Source: Nisaea sediminum
GTDB lineage: Bacteria; Pseudomonadota; Alphaproteobacteria; Thalassobaculales; Thalassobaculaceae
Assembly (NCBI RefSeq): GCF_014904705.1
Contig: NZ_JACZCQ010000003.1
Span: 124,001-188,000 of the forward strand
Length of the DNA stretch: 64,000 nt
Direction: 5' to 3'
This document shows positions 1-9,301 of the stretch, in pieces. The translations under genes were made by a program, and so were the position numbers. The notes beneath the pieces are model-generated. The model had not been told where the DNA came from. It was given only the letters and a program-made list of their open reading frames with translations, and did no database searches. How positions within the stretch are numbered: the stretch's first letter is position 1; the number at the start of each line of letters is the position of its first letter.

Positions 1-1224
1 GATCGCGAGCCGGATCCCGGCGCCAGTGACCGGCCAGATGAGGCTGTTCAGCGCCTGGCTGGCGAAATAGAGGCAGAGGCCGAGCCCGAAGAAGGTGTAG
101 GCCGGGCCGACGAACTTCAGGTAGCGCGCGGTCGCGGCGGCGATCTCCGCGTCGGCGGTGAAGAGCCCGCTCCAGAGCGCGGGGAACACGGCGAGGAAAC
201 AGCCGATCAGGCCGACGAAGCTCGCGGCGAAGGCGCTGCCAGTCCAGGAGACGCGGAGCGCCCGCGCCCGCTGCCCGGCGCCGAGACTGACCCCCGCCAT
301 GGCGATGCAGGCGCTGCCGAAGGCGAAGATCACCGGAATGATGACGAGTTCGAGCCGGACGCCGATGCCGTAGCCTGCGAGCGCCTTCGGGCCGATCCGC
401 GCCATATAGGCGGTGACGACGAGGGCCATGGCGATGGTCAGCACCGACTGCACCCCGGCGAAGCAGCCGCGCCTTCCGACGCGCCAGACCTGCCCCCAAT
501 CGACCGACCCTGCAAGCTGCACCCATGCGGGACGCCCGGCCCCGAACAGCCGCCAGGCGAGATAGAGGCTGCCCGCCGCATAGCCGATCAGCAGCGAGAG
601 CGCGGCGCCGGTGATGCCGAGCGAGGGGAACGGCCCCATGCCCGCGACCAGCACCAGGGCGGAGAGAATATGCGCCGTCGCGGCGATGCCGAGGGCGATG
701 GCCGGGCGGCGCATCTCCCCCGCCCCGCGCAGCAGGCTCGCTGCCATGTTGAAGAACCAGACGATCACGATGCCGGGGAAAAGGATCCCAGCATAGGCGA
801 CGGCAGTTTCATGAACCTCACCCTCGCCGCCGAGCAGGCGGAAGAAAGCCGGGCCGAAGAGCTGGACAAGCAGAGCACTCGAGCCGCCGCCGGCCAGGGC
901 CAGGACCATCGCCGTCCGCACCAGCGCTCCCGCGCCCTCATGATCGCGTGCGCCGAGCGCCCGCGCGGTCGCCGCGACCACGGCACCGCCGACGGCACCC
1001 GCCGAGAGCATGACCGAGAGGACGAAGAGCGGGAAGACCAGCGCCACGCCTGCCAACGGAAGCGGGCCGAGGGTGCCGACGAAGCGCCCGTCGGCGACAT
1101 AGAGGAAGGATTGCATCAGCCCGCCGAGCAACCCCGGAAGGGCGAGCCGCACCAGCTTCCGCGCTATCGGGCCGTCGAGCAGCGGATGCGGTTCCGCCGC
1201 CGCGCCGGATGCCGCGTCTGTCAT
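1..1224 (-). CDS. MATE family efflux transporter (C-terminus cut by window start)
   Basis: An open frame of 408 codons runs from ATG at 1224 to the first base of the window without a stop, so the C-terminal few dozen residues lie outside. The product is very hydrophobic with about eleven visible membrane segments. It begins with a short polar tail and then the MATE-type opening (LVRLALPGLLGGLMQSF, then a Tyr-Val-Ala-Asp stretch). The repeat of this opening in the second half (WGQVWRVGRRGCFAGVQSV) matches the two-bundle architecture of MATE proteins. MATE carriers export organic cations or drugs in exchange for Na+ or H+; the substrate cannot be read here. It is divergent from the AEC carrier at 1300, with a 75-bp shared upstream region. 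Confidence 0.85.
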   Translation of the reverse strand, partial: MTDAASGAAAEPHPLLDGPIARKLVRLALPGLLGGLMQSFLYVADGRFVGTLGPLPLAGVALVFPLFVLSVMLSAGAVGGAVVAATARALGARDHEGAGALVRTAMVLALAGGGSSALLVQLFGPAFFRLLGGEGEVHETAVAYAGILFPGIVIVWFFNMAASLLRGAGEMRRPAIALGIAATAHILSALVLVAGMGPFPSLGITGAALSLLIGYAAGSLYLAWRLFGAGRPAWVQLAGSVDWGQVWRVGRRGCFAGVQSVLTIAMALVVTAYMARIGPKALAGYGIGVRLELVIIPVIFAFGSACIAMAGVSLGAGQRARALRVSWTGSAFAASFVGLIGCFLAVFPALWSGLFTADAEIAAATARYLKFVGPAYTFFGLGLCLYFASQALNSLIWPVTGAGIRLAI

Positions 1225-1299
1225 TGGCGAGGATTTTCGTTTATCGAATAGGCCAACCGCATTCGCCTCGTCATCCGCCTTTCCCTCTCCGGGTCCGCC

Positions 1300-2238
1300 A
1301 TGGAAATCCTCATCGACATCGTCCTGCCGGTCTTCGGCACCGTTTTCATTGCCTATGGCGCCGCGCGCCTGGGCTGGTTCCCGGAAGCGGCGGTCGACAG
1401 TCTCTCGAAGTTCGTCTTCAACTTCGCCATTCCCCCGATGCTGTTCCACACCATGGCGCGGCAGACCCTTCCTGACCCGATCGAATGGGAATTCCTGATC
1501 TCCTTCTTCGGCGCCGGCTACGCGGTCTGGCTGCTCGGTATGCTGATCTCATTGTGGTGGTTCCGCCGGGACTTCGCTCATGCTTCGTTGGCAGGGATGA
1601 CGGGCGCCTTCGGCAATACGGTGCTGCTTGGCATTCCGCTCATCCTCACCACCTTCGGCGATGCCGGCACGCTGCCCGTCTTCCTCATCATCGCCTTCCA
1701 TTCCTGGCAGTATTTCGCCGTGGTCACGATCCTGGTCGAGGGCGGCCGCGGGCAGAAGGGCGCGCTGCTGGCGATCCCCGTCTCGATCGTGAGAAGCCTC
1801 GCCACCAACCCGATCCTGATCGGGCTGATCGCCGGGCTCGCCTGGAACATCTTCGCCCTGCCACTGCCGAAGCCGGTCTCCGACATCGCCCAGTTCATGG
1901 GCCGCGCCGCCCTGCCCTGCGCCGTCTTCGCCATGGGCGCCTCGCTGGCGCGCTACCGGCTCAGCGGCGCGATCTGGGAGGCGCTGGTCGGCAGCCTGCT
2001 GAAACTGGTGCTGTTCCCGGCCCTGACCTACCTCCTCGCGACCCATGTCTTCTCCATGGATCCGCTCTGGCGCAACGTCGCGGTGATCGTCGCCGCCCTG
2101 CCGGTCGGGGTGAATGTCTATCTCTTCGCCGACCGCTACAATGCGGGCACCCAGGCGGCCGCGACCTCGATGCTGCTCTCGACCTTCCTCTCCTTCGGCA
2201 CCATCGCCTTCGTTCTGCATTTCCTCGGCGTGCGATAG
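1300..2238 (+). CDS. AEC family (auxin efflux carrier-type) transporter
   Basis: The 312-residue product has the usual length for bacterial AEC/malonate-carrier permeases. It has about ten hydrophobic segments in two blocks separated by a short polar centre, and a typical N-terminus (IVLPVFGTVFIAYGAARLGW) followed by the conserved NFAIPPMLFHTMA stretch. The second half contains the matching polar break in a helix (LPVGVNVYLFADRY). The family moves small organic acids or signals across the inner membrane; the substrate is not predictable. ATG at 1300 has no strong Shine-Dalgarno. The gene stands alone, 55 bp before the multicopper oxidase on the same strand. Confidence 0.85.
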   Translation: MEILIDIVLPVFGTVFIAYGAARLGWFPEAAVDSLSKFVFNFAIPPMLFHTMARQTLPDPIEWEFLISFFGAGYAVWLLGMLISLWWFRRDFAHASLAGMTGAFGNTVLLGIPLILTTFGDAGTLPVFLIIAFHSWQYFAVVTILVEGGRGQKGALLAIPVSIVRSLATNPILIGLIAGLAWNIFALPLPKPVSDIAQFMGRAALPCAVFAMGASLARYRLSGAIWEALVGSLLKLVLFPALTYLLATHVFSMDPLWRNVAVIVAALPVGVNVYLFADRYNAGTQAAATSMLLSTFLSFGTIAFVLHFLGVR

Positions 2239-2293
2239 CACCATATTCTTCTCTAAAAGGCCGGCGCGACGACCGGCGCATCGGAGGAGAGCA

Positions 2294-3688
2294 ATGCAGG
2301 TGCGGGATCTTTCCAGACGTGTGTTTCTCGAGAAGGTAGGGGCTGCCAGCTTGGCCGCGGCCGCCTCTGTGCTGCCCGGACGCGCCATCGCCGCCGCGCC
2401 GGAGACGCTCGAAGCCAGGCCGGGAACGGCACGGCTCGCGCCCAAGGAATATCAGCCGACCCCGATCTGGGGCTATGACGGCGGCGTCCCCGGACCGACG
2501 ATCCGGGTCAATCAGGGCGCACGAGTCGACCGCCGCTTCCTGAACAGCCTGCCGCAACCCTCCACCGTGCATTGGCACGGCGTCCGCATCGACAATGCGA
2601 TGGACGGTGTCCCGGAGCTGACGCAAGCCGCCGTCGCACCACAGGCCACCTTCGACTATGCCTTCGCCGCACCGGATGCCGGGACCTACTGGTATCATCC
2701 GCATAACCGGACCTGGGAGCAGCTCGCCCGCGGCCTCTACGGCGCACTGATCGTCGAGGAGCGAGACGCTCCCGACGTCGACCGCGACGAAATCCTGCTG
2801 ATCGACGACTGGCGGCTGACGGAGAAAGCCGAGATCGCCGAAAATCTCGGCGCCATGCACGACTGGTCGCACGGCGGCCGGATCGGCAACTGGATCACGG
2901 TGAACGGCGATGGCTTCTGGACCTCGACCGCCCGCCGGAACGAGCGCCTCCGGTTGAGACTCGTCAATGTCGCCAACGCCCGGATCTTCAGCCTCAGCCT
3001 CGCCGGCCTCGACGGCTGGGTTGTCGCCCTCGACGGCCAGCCGCTCGAGACGCCGCAGCGCGCGGGACGGATGGTTCTGGCCCCGGCACAGCGCGTGGAT
3101 CTGATCGTCGACGTGACCGGCGAGACGGAAGCCTCAATCGTCTCGCACGAGCGCAACGGGAGCTACGCCGTCGCGACCTTCAAGCTGGAGGAAAGTTCGG
3201 CGGCGCGGCGCCCGGAACCCGCGGCCCCGCTTTCGCCGAATCCGGTGACGCCAATCGGTCCGCTCAATACCGCACGTCGCGCCGATTTGCTGATGGAGGG
3301 CGGTGCCATGGGCGGCATGATGGGGGCGATGATGGGCGGCCGATCGATGGACATGCGCGGCTTGGTCCAGCAGGGCAAGGTCTGGGCCTTCAATGGCCGT
3401 GCCGACATGTCGGACCAGCCACTTGTCTCAGCCGCACTGGGCGAAACCGTCAGGATCAGGATCGAGAACCGCACCGGCTGGCCGCATGCCATGCATCTGC
3501 ACGGCCATCACTTCCGCAAGGTTCTGGAGGACGGGACGCTCGGCGCATGGCGGGACACGACTCTGATGCAGCCGGAAGAGAGCTTCGAGATCGCCTTCGT
3601 CGCCGACAATCCGGGGAACTGGCTGTTGCATTGTCACATGGTTGAGCATTCTGCCTCCGGCATGATGACCTGGATCCGCGTCTCCTGA
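2294..3688 (+). CDS. Tat-exported multicopper oxidase (CueO/CopA-like)
   Basis: ATG at 2294 follows a GGAGGA box; the 464-residue product starts with a twin-arginine signal (SRRVFLEKVG) and an Ala-rich segment ending near residue 34, so the enzyme should fold in the cytoplasm and act in the periplasm. All four copper-binding motifs are present: HWHG at 93-96, HPH at 135-137, HAMHLHGHH at 398-406 and HCHMVEH at 446-452, followed by the axial Met near 457. That supports an intact type 1 plus trinuclear copper site coupling substrate oxidation to O2 reduction. A Met-rich loop at about 334-356 (MGGMMGAMMGG) resembles the cuprous-ion loop of CueO, suggesting a role in Cu(I) oxidation and tolerance. 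That role is inferred; no copper transport genes are adjacent. Confidence 0.9.
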   Translation: MQVRDLSRRVFLEKVGAASLAAAASVLPGRAIAAAPETLEARPGTARLAPKEYQPTPIWGYDGGVPGPTIRVNQGARVDRRFLNSLPQPSTVHWHGVRIDNAMDGVPELTQAAVAPQATFDYAFAAPDAGTYWYHPHNRTWEQLARGLYGALIVEERDAPDVDRDEILLIDDWRLTEKAEIAENLGAMHDWSHGGRIGNWITVNGDGFWTSTARRNERLRLRLVNVANARIFSLSLAGLDGWVVALDGQPLETPQRAGRMVLAPAQRVDLIVDVTGETEASIVSHERNGSYAVATFKLEESSAARRPEPAAPLSPNPVTPIGPLNTARRADLLMEGGAMGGMMGAMMGGRSMDMRGLVQQGKVWAFNGRADMSDQPLVSAALGETVRIRIENRTGWPHAMHLHGHHFRKVLEDGTLGAWRDTTLMQPEESFEIAFVADNPGNWLLHCHMVEHSASGMMTWIRVS

Positions 3689-3761
3689 GATCTGTTCCTC
3701 GGGCTCGTCCGGCGGTAGTGTGCCGGGCGGAAATCGGAGCCAAGCCGATCGGGAGGAAGAC

Positions 3762-4559
3762 ATGTCCGTCGTCGAAGAACTCGATAGCACCCTCGTGCTG
3801 CGCAAGGACGCAGACGGGATCGCGCATCTGACGCTGAACCGGCCGCGCGCCTATAACGCGCTCTCGCTTGGGCTGATGGCCGCGCTGCAGGACGAACTCG
3901 ATGCGATCGCGCGCGACCGGAGCGTCAAGGTCGTGGTGCTCGGCGGGGCCGGCAAGGGTTTCTGCGCAGGGCACGATCTCCGCGAAATGCGCTCGCGCAG
4001 CGATGCCGCGTTCCACGAACAGGTCTTCGCCGCCTGCTCCAAACTAATGCTCAGCATCACCCACCTGCCGCAGCCGGTGATCGCGCGCGTGCACGGCATC
4101 GCGACCGCCGCCGGATGCCAGCTCGTCGCCACAGCCGATCTCGCGATCGCAGCCGAGGACACCCGTTTCGGCACGCCGGGCGTCAATATCGGCCTCTTCT
4201 GCTCAACGCCGATGGTTGCCGTCTCCCGCGCCATCCCGCGCAAGCAGGTGATGGAGATGCTTCTGACCGGCGAGATGATCGACGCAGAGACCGCCTTCCA
4301 GCACGGCCTGATCAACAAGGCTGTCCCGGAAGCGGACCTCGACGCCGCAATCGCGGAAATGGCCGGCAAGATCGCCTCGAAATCGCCGCTTGTGCTGAAG
4401 ACCGGCAAGAAAGCCTTCTACCGGCAGCTCGAGATGCCGCTGGCCGAGGCCTACGCCTATACCAGCAAGGTGATGGTCGAGAACATGCAGGCGCGCGACG
4501 CCGCCGAGGGGATCGACGCCTTCATCGAGAAACGCAGCCCGAAATGGACGGGGGAATAG
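3762..4559 (+). CDS. Enoyl-CoA hydratase/isomerase family protein (ECHDC3-like)
   Basis: The 265-residue protein starts at ATG 3762 behind GGGAGGA. It has the crotonase fold signature: LTLNRPRAYNALS near the N-terminus, the oxyanion-hole segment GKGFCAGHDLREM near 65-77, and the second glycine-rich loop around the IATAAGCQLV stretch. The GHDL form is the one I associate with the ECHDC3 branch rather than the fatty-acid oxidation hydratases. It should act on an acyl-CoA thioester in the cytoplasm, but the substrate is unknown. The stop is followed after one base by the start of the CoA-binding/sulfhydrylase fusion, so the two are almost certainly co-transcribed. Confidence 0.9.
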   Translation: MSVVEELDSTLVLRKDADGIAHLTLNRPRAYNALSLGLMAALQDELDAIARDRSVKVVVLGGAGKGFCAGHDLREMRSRSDAAFHEQVFAACSKLMLSITHLPQPVIARVHGIATAAGCQLVATADLAIAAEDTRFGTPGVNIGLFCSTPMVAVSRAIPRKQVMEMLLTGEMIDAETAFQHGLINKAVPEADLDAAIAEMAGKIASKSPLVLKTGKKAFYRQLEMPLAEAYAYTSKVMVENMQARDAAEGIDAFIEKRSPKWTGE

Positions 4560-4560
4560 A

Positions 4561-6384
4561 ATGGCCGAGAGCGAAGCGCAGCGCCGGATCGATCACGACA
4601 ATTATCCGGACAGCTACATCAAGGAGATCCTCTCCTCGGTTCGCACCATCGCCGTCGTCGGGGCGAGCCAGAAATGGACCCGGCCGAGCTATTTCATGGC
4701 GAAGTACCTGCAGGGCAAGGGCTACCGCATCGTGCCGGTCAATCCGGGCCTCGCCGGCGAGGAGATCCTCGGCGAGACGGTCTATGCCTCGCTCAAGGAC
4801 ATCCCCTTCGAGATCGACATGGTCGACATCTTCCGCAACTCCGAGGCCGCCGGCCCGATCGCGGAGGAAGCGGTCGAGATCGGCGCCAAGGTGGTCTGGA
4901 TGCAGCTCGGCGTGCGCAACGACGCGGGCGCCGAGGCCGCCGAGAAGGCCGGGCTGAAGGTTGTGATGAACCGCTGCCCGAAAATCGAGTTCTCCCGGCT
5001 CTATGGCGAGCTCTCCTGGCACGGCTTCGACTCGAACGTGATTTCCTCGAAGCGCCGCGCCGTCGGCATGCCGGGGGCGGAGGAAGCGGAGAACCCGAAG
5101 GCCGCGCCGCAGAAGCGGGCCGGCTTCGAGACCCGGGCGATCCATACCGGCGCCGCACCGGACCCGACCACGGGCGCGCGCTCGACGCCGATCTACCAGA
5201 CCACGGCCTATGTTTTCGACGATGCGGACCACGCCGCCTCGCTCTTCAACCTGCAGACCTTCGGCAACATCTATTCCCGCCTCTCCAACCCGACGACGGC
5301 GGTGCTGGAGGAGCGGATCGCCAGTCTCGAGGGCGGCCGCGGCACGACCTGCACTGCGTCCGGCCATTCGGCGCAGATGCTCGCCCTCTTCCCGCTGATG
5401 CAGCCCGGCGACTTCCTCGTCGCCTCGACCCGGCTCTATGGCGGATCGATCACCCAGTTCGGCAAGACCTTCAAGAAGTTCGGCTGGAACTGCACATTCG
5501 TCGATGTCGACGATCTGGACGCGGTCCGCAGGGCGGTCGACGACCCGAAATGCAAGGCGCTCTTCGCCGAGTCCCTCGCCAATCCGGGCGGCGTGATCAG
5601 CGACATCGCGGCGCTGGCGGAGATCGCGCACGGCGCCGGTGTCCCGCTCATCATCGACAACACCATGGCGACGCCCTATCTCTGCCGCCCGATCGAGCAC
5701 GGCGCCGACCTAATTGTGCATTCGACCACCAAGTTCCTCTCCGGCCACGGCAACGCCATGGGCGGCGCGGTGGTGGATTCCGGCAGGTTCGACTGGGGTC
5801 AGAACGACAAGTTCCCGTCGCTCGCCGAGCCGGAACCCGCCTATCACGGCATCTCCTTCTGGGAGAGCTTCGGTGACCTCGCCTTCACCACCTACGGCCA
5901 TGCAGTGGGTCTCCGCGATCTCGGTCCGACCATGGCGCCGATGAACGCCTATCTCACCATTACCGGCATCGAGACGCTGCCGCTGCGCATGGAGCGGCAT
6001 GTCTCCAACGCCGTGAAGGTCGCCTCCTTCCTCGACGCCCATCCGGCGGTCTCGTGGGTCTCCTATGCCGGGTTGCCCAGCAGCCGCTATCACAAGCTGG
6101 CGCAGAAATACCTGCCGGGGGGCGCCGGTTCCGTCTTCACTTTCGGGGTCAAGGGCGGTTATGCGGCCGGCCAGCGCATCGTTGAGGGCGTCGAGTTGCT
6201 GAGCCACCTCGCCAATATCGGCGATACCCGCTCGCTGATCCTGCATCCGGCCTCGACCACGCACCGCCAACTCACCGAGGAACAGCGCACGGCCGCGGGT
6301 GCCGGGGACGACGTGATGCGGATCTCGGTCGGCCTCGAGACTGCGGACGACATCATCGCGGACTTGGAGCAAGCCCTCGAATGA
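4561..6384 (+). CDS. CoA-binding domain fused to O-acetylhomoserine sulfhydrylase (PLP enzyme)
   Basis: One uninterrupted frame of 607 codons carries two domains. Residues about 18-145 are a YccU-type CoA_binding Rossmann domain ([21 protein letters not shown], then VPVNPG and [10 protein letters not shown]). Residues from about 185 to the end are a Cys/Met-metabolism PLP enzyme of O-acetylhomoserine sulfhydrylase type ([20 protein letters not shown], and the lysine in [11 protein letters not shown], Lys391, expected to hold PLP). The second domain would make homocysteine from O-acetylhomoserine and sulfide, a direct-sulfhydrylation route to methionine. The CoA domain's role is unknown; it could sense an acyl-CoA precursor. 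Stand-alone sulfhydrylases are about 430 residues, so the N-terminal 180 are an addition. There is no stop or frame break at the junction. Confidence 0.9.
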   Translation: MAESEAQRRIDHDNYPDSYIKEILSSVRTIAVVGASQKWTRPSYFMAKYLQGKGYRIVPVNPGLAGEEILGETVYASLKDIPFEIDMVDIFRNSEAAGPIAEEAVEIGAKVVWMQLGVRNDAGAEAAEKAGLKVVMNRCPKIEFSRLYGELSWHGFDSNVISSKRRAVGMPGAEEAENPKAAPQKRAGFETRAIHTGAAPDPTTGARSTPIYQTTAYVFDDADHAASLFNLQTFGNIYSRLSNPTTAVLEERIASLEGGRGTTCTASGHSAQMLALFPLMQPGDFLVASTRLYGGSITQFGKTFKKFGWNCTFVDVDDLDAVRRAVDDPKCKALFAESLANPGGVISDIAALAEIAHGAGVPLIIDNTMATPYLCRPIEHGADLIVHSTTKFLSGHGNAMGGAVVDSGRFDWGQNDKFPSLAEPEPAYHGISFWESFGDLAFTTYGHAVGLRDLGPTMAPMNAYLTITGIETLPLRMERHVSNAVKVASFLDAHPAVSWVSYAGLPSSRYHKLAQKYLPGGAGSVFTFGVKGGYAAGQRIVEGVELLSHLANIGDTRSLILHPASTTHRQLTEEQRTAAGAGDDVMRISVGLETADDIIADLEQALE

Positions 6385-6454
6385 GGGAACATGGAGGCTT
6401 GCGGGCCCCGGTCCGCCCCTCCATGCCGATGCGGTCCGTCGCGAAGAGTGCGCC

Positions 6455-6964
6455 ATGAAAACCAGCCGTGACGGAGCGCCACTTCGGCTGCCGGCCTCTT
6501 CCGTCATCAGGTCTGAAGCGGATCTCGCTCATCCCGAGCTGCGCGCGCTGTACAGTTTCTGGAAAGATCGGGCGGGCGACCGCCGGGCACCGTCGCGGAA
6601 CGACTTCGACGTTCTGGAGCTCAAGCAATGGCTCCCGCACCTGCAGCTGCTCGACGTTCTCGACGACTTGTCCGACGTCCGCTATCGCGTGATCGGAACC
6701 TGGATCGCAGAATTCTACGGCAAGGACGATACCGGAAAGACATTTGCCGAGATCGGCCTCAACGAGCAGCGGCGGCGGGTCCTGAGCGAATTTCTGACCG
6801 CAGCCGCGAGCATGACCCCGCAGGCCGTCACCCGCCCCTTCTATGGCCAAAACGAGGTCAAGGAACACCTCCTCGCGGAACGGATCATTCTTCCGCTGAC
6901 GACCGACGGACGGCGCTGCGACAAGCTCCTTTCCGGTATCTACACGCTCGCCAAAAATCCATGA
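6455..6964 (+). CDS. PAS_5-type PAS domain protein
   Basis: A 169-residue soluble protein whose whole length matches the PAS_5 family common in Rhodospirillales and relatives: LYSFWKDRAGDRRAPSR followed by a Leu-Trp/Leu-Pro segment, then DVRYRVIGTWIAEFYGKDDTGK, and a terminal hydrophobic strand (RIILPLTTDG). No output domain is attached, so it is probably a free sensor or adaptor; the ligand is unknown. ATG at 6455 is preferred, with a second in-frame region starting a few codons later. It runs convergent with the DUF1801 gene, whose stop lies only a few bases beyond its own. Confidence 0.8.
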   Translation: MKTSRDGAPLRLPASSVIRSEADLAHPELRALYSFWKDRAGDRRAPSRNDFDVLELKQWLPHLQLLDVLDDLSDVRYRVIGTWIAEFYGKDDTGKTFAEIGLNEQRRRVLSEFLTAAASMTPQAVTRPFYGQNEVKEHLLAERIILPLTTDGRRCDKLLSGIYTLAKNP

Positions 6965-6971
6965 TGCGCCA

Positions 6972-7376
6972 CTAACCGCGCTTCTTCCGTACGTGATAGG
7001 TCAAGGCCATCGCAACGCAATGCGCCAGCTCATCTTCCGGGACGTCCGTCTCCGGGCCGAAATGGATCTCCCGGTTGCCGACGAAGGTGAAGGTCTCCGG
7101 GTAGATCTCCCGAAAGCCCTCCACCAATCCGGTCGTGCAGATGAAATAGACCGAAGCACCGTCCGCTTTCGCATCGATCCGTACCGTGGAGCCGACCCCG
7201 CGCGGTTTCGGCACGAAGCTCGGCTGACCCCATTTCAGGCATTCCTCGAGTTCCGCGACCTCGGCGCAGGACCGGGCCGATCGATGGATCAGTTCGCGCA
7301 AGGCCTGAAGCCGCGAACGCTGTTCGTCCGGATATCCGGCGAGCGTGACACCGATAATGTCTTCGGAACGGGACAT
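6972..7376 (-). CDS. DUF1801 domain-containing protein
   Basis: A 134-residue protein with the DUF1801/YdhG-like pattern: an N-terminal helix with YPDEQRSRLQALRELIHRS, then LKWGQPSF, and a central strand region with VYFICTTGLVEGFREIYP. The end (VAMALTYHVRKKRG) is typical of this small alpha/beta family. Its biochemical function is not established. It lies 27 bp downstream of the phosphatase-like gene on the same strand, so the two may share a transcript. Confidence 0.75.
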   Translation of the reverse strand: MSRSEDIIGVTLAGYPDEQRSRLQALRELIHRSARSCAEVAELEECLKWGQPSFVPKPRGVGSTVRIDAKADGASVYFICTTGLVEGFREIYPETFTFVGNREIHFGPETDVPEDELAHCVAMALTYHVRKKRG

Positions 7377-7403
7377 GTCGCCAGCCTATCAGCTCCGCCA
7401 TCG

Positions 7404-7961
7404 TCAGACGACGTCGAAGGCCTTCCAGGCAGGCACAGGGTCAAAGGTCGAGAACCAGTTGCCGCCGCCATTGCGCGGCTGGTCGAGATCCCGGGAGATA
7501 GGCCTGCCGAGAAGATGCGCGAGCAGCAACGCGCCGACCGCACCGTGCGAGACGACTAGCGGTGCCCCGCCAGGGTCGAGCGCGACGACCGCCGCGGTAG
7601 CTGAGAGGATGCGCTGCTGCTCGATCCTTGCAGGCGTCCAGCCGCGCACCGAACTGTCCGGATCGGCGAAGAATAGATCCGCCGTACGGTCGAATTCCTC
7701 CAGCGGGAGATAGCCGGTCGAGGAGCGGTCGTTCTCTCCGAGATCGGCGTGGGTCCGGATCGCGAGGCCCAAGTGCTCCGAGAGGATTTCCGCCGTGTCG
7801 AGCGCCTTGCGCTCCTCGCTCGACCAGAGACTCGTGACCTGCGTCAACCAGGGCTGCGAAAGCCCCGTTCGGATTCGGGCACGTCCCCGGTCCGTCAGGC
7901 CCCAATCGGTGATCGGGACTTCCGGATCGATCACCACGTCCGCGTGGGTCAGGAAGATCAC
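7404..7961 (-). CDS. Histidine phosphatase superfamily protein lacking the usual RHG arginine
   Basis: The 185-residue product has the phosphoglycerate-mutase-like fold pattern: an N-terminal strand with the catalytic His (IFLTHADV), then the WGLTDRGRARI helix, SSEERKALDTAEIL, a conserved acid region near the middle, and the second His in LVVSHGAVG. In classical members the first motif is RHG or RHA; here Arg is replaced by Thr (LTHAD). The remaining core is intact, so it may be a divergent phosphatase clade or have altered substrate handling. The start at 7961 is ATG. It is divergent from the serine hydrolase starting at 8104. Confidence 0.75.
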   Translation of the reverse strand: MIFLTHADVVIDPEVPITDWGLTDRGRARIRTGLSQPWLTQVTSLWSSEERKALDTAEILSEHLGLAIRTHADLGENDRSSTGYLPLEEFDRTADLFFADPDSSVRGWTPARIEQQRILSATAAVVALDPGGAPLVVSHGAVGALLLAHLLGRPISRDLDQPRNGGGNWFSTFDPVPAWKAFDVV

Positions 7962-8103
7962 TCCCCGTCTCCGCGCCCGGCTGCACTCATCGCCTTCCCT
8001 CCGACAGATCCTCGAAAATCAGATAGGAAAATTCACGCAAATGGCACGTATATTTCACGGGATCGCGCCTACATACTGGCGACGCAGGACAGGAGACGGC
8101 GCA

Positions 8104-9297
8104 ATGGCAACGAACGCGATCCGGTGGACGATTTCCGACAGGGGCAGGTGCGCCCGTCTCATCGCGGCCCTGTTGATCTGCCTCTCTCTCGCCTCCGGAC
8201 AGGCGGACGCCGCGGAGCCAGGCGCCCCTGCGGATCTCGGCGACGGCTGGAAAACCGCCGCGCCTGAGAAATCCGGCTTCGACACCGCCAAACTCGAGAA
8301 GCTGGACGCGGACATCCGCGCCGGCATGCACGGCAACATCCACGCGGTGCTGATCGAGCGGAACGGCGCGCTGGTCTATGAACGCTATTACGAAGGTCCG
8401 GACGAGAACTGGGGAGACCCTCTCGGTGTCCGGAAATCCGGCCCCGCCGAGCTGCACGATCTGCGCTCGGTGACGAAAAGCGTGACCTCGCTCCTGCTCG
8501 GTATCGCCCTCGGCGAGGACTTCGAGCGCGATCTCGGCATGCCCCTGCCGGAACTCTTCCCGGAATACCGGCAGATCATGGTGCCGGAGGCCGCGAACGT
8601 GACCCTCGAAGATGTCCTGACCATGCGCTCCGGTCTCCAATGGAACGAGATGCATGTGCCCTACACCAGCCCGGAGAATGACGAGGTCCGAATGATCCGC
8701 TCGGCCGATCCGATCGCGCTGGTGCTGGCGCGCCCGGTGGTCGAGAAACCCGGAACGCGCTGGGACTACAATGGCGGCAATACCCAGATCCTGAGCAAGC
8801 TGATCGAAAGCCGGACCGGTCAGCGGATCGACCGTTTCGCCGAGAGCACCCTCTTCGCCGCCCTCGGGATCGGGAACTACGAATGGCGGCGCGGTTTCTG
8901 GGGACCCGAATTTGCGCCGAGCGCCGCTTCGGGCCTCCGGCTCGGGCCGCGCGACCTCGCGAAAATCGGCTCCCTTGTGCTCAATGACGGGAAATGGAAC
9001 GGCACCCAGGTGGTTCCGGAAGCCTGGATGCATGCCTCACTCGAACGCCGGGTGGCGGCAGTTCCCTGGCTCGCCGGCACGGGGATCGGCTACGGCTTCA
9101 TGTGGTATACGGGACCGCTCGACCCGGCTACCGGGCCTGACATCGCGATGGCCATCGGCTACGGCCAGCAGCGGCTGTTCGTCGTCCCGGAACTCGGACT
9201 TTCCGTCACCGTGCTCGCCGCGCTCTATCGCGACAACCGCCACCAGGAGGCCGGAAAGATCTTCCGGCGCATCCTCGCAGCGCAGAAACGGCCCTGA
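8104..9297 (+). CDS. Secreted serine hydrolase, class C beta-lactamase family
   Basis: I place the start at ATG 8104, eight bases after AGGAG at 8091, giving 397 residues with an N-terminal hydrophobic signal (LIAALLICLSLASGQADA) and an expected cleavage after the Ala-rich end. The catalytic Ser-x-x-Lys is SVTK (Ser122, Lys125), and a Tyr motif appears at WDYNGGNT (Tyr222). The order and spacing match beta-lactamase class C-like hydrolases, including 6-aminohexanoate-dimer-hydrolase relatives. Such enzymes cleave esters or amides, and most are not antibiotic-resistance enzymes. In-frame starts further upstream exist, but they lie before the signal peptide and overlap the divergent gene. Confidence 0.85.
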   Translation: MATNAIRWTISDRGRCARLIAALLICLSLASGQADAAEPGAPADLGDGWKTAAPEKSGFDTAKLEKLDADIRAGMHGNIHAVLIERNGALVYERYYEGPDENWGDPLGVRKSGPAELHDLRSVTKSVTSLLLGIALGEDFERDLGMPLPELFPEYRQIMVPEAANVTLEDVLTMRSGLQWNEMHVPYTSPENDEVRMIRSADPIALVLARPVVEKPGTRWDYNGGNTQILSKLIESRTGQRIDRFAESTLFAALGIGNYEWRRGFWGPEFAPSAASGLRLGPRDLAKIGSLVLNDGKWNGTQVVPEAWMHASLERRVAAVPWLAGTGIGYGFMWYTGPLDPATGPDIAMAIGYGQQRLFVVPELGLSVTVLAALYRDNRHQEAGKIFRRILAAQKRP

Positions 9298-9301
9298 CAC
9301 T

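Noticed and set aside
4440-4561. SAM-type riboswitch before the sulfhydrylase fusion
   Set aside because: The crotonase coding sequence ends one base before the start, leaving no leader in which such an element could sit.
4522-5700. 392-codon open frame on the minus strand
   Set aside because: Antisense to the CoA-binding/sulfhydrylase fusion, with repetitive Arg/Glu/Gly composition and no recognisable domain.
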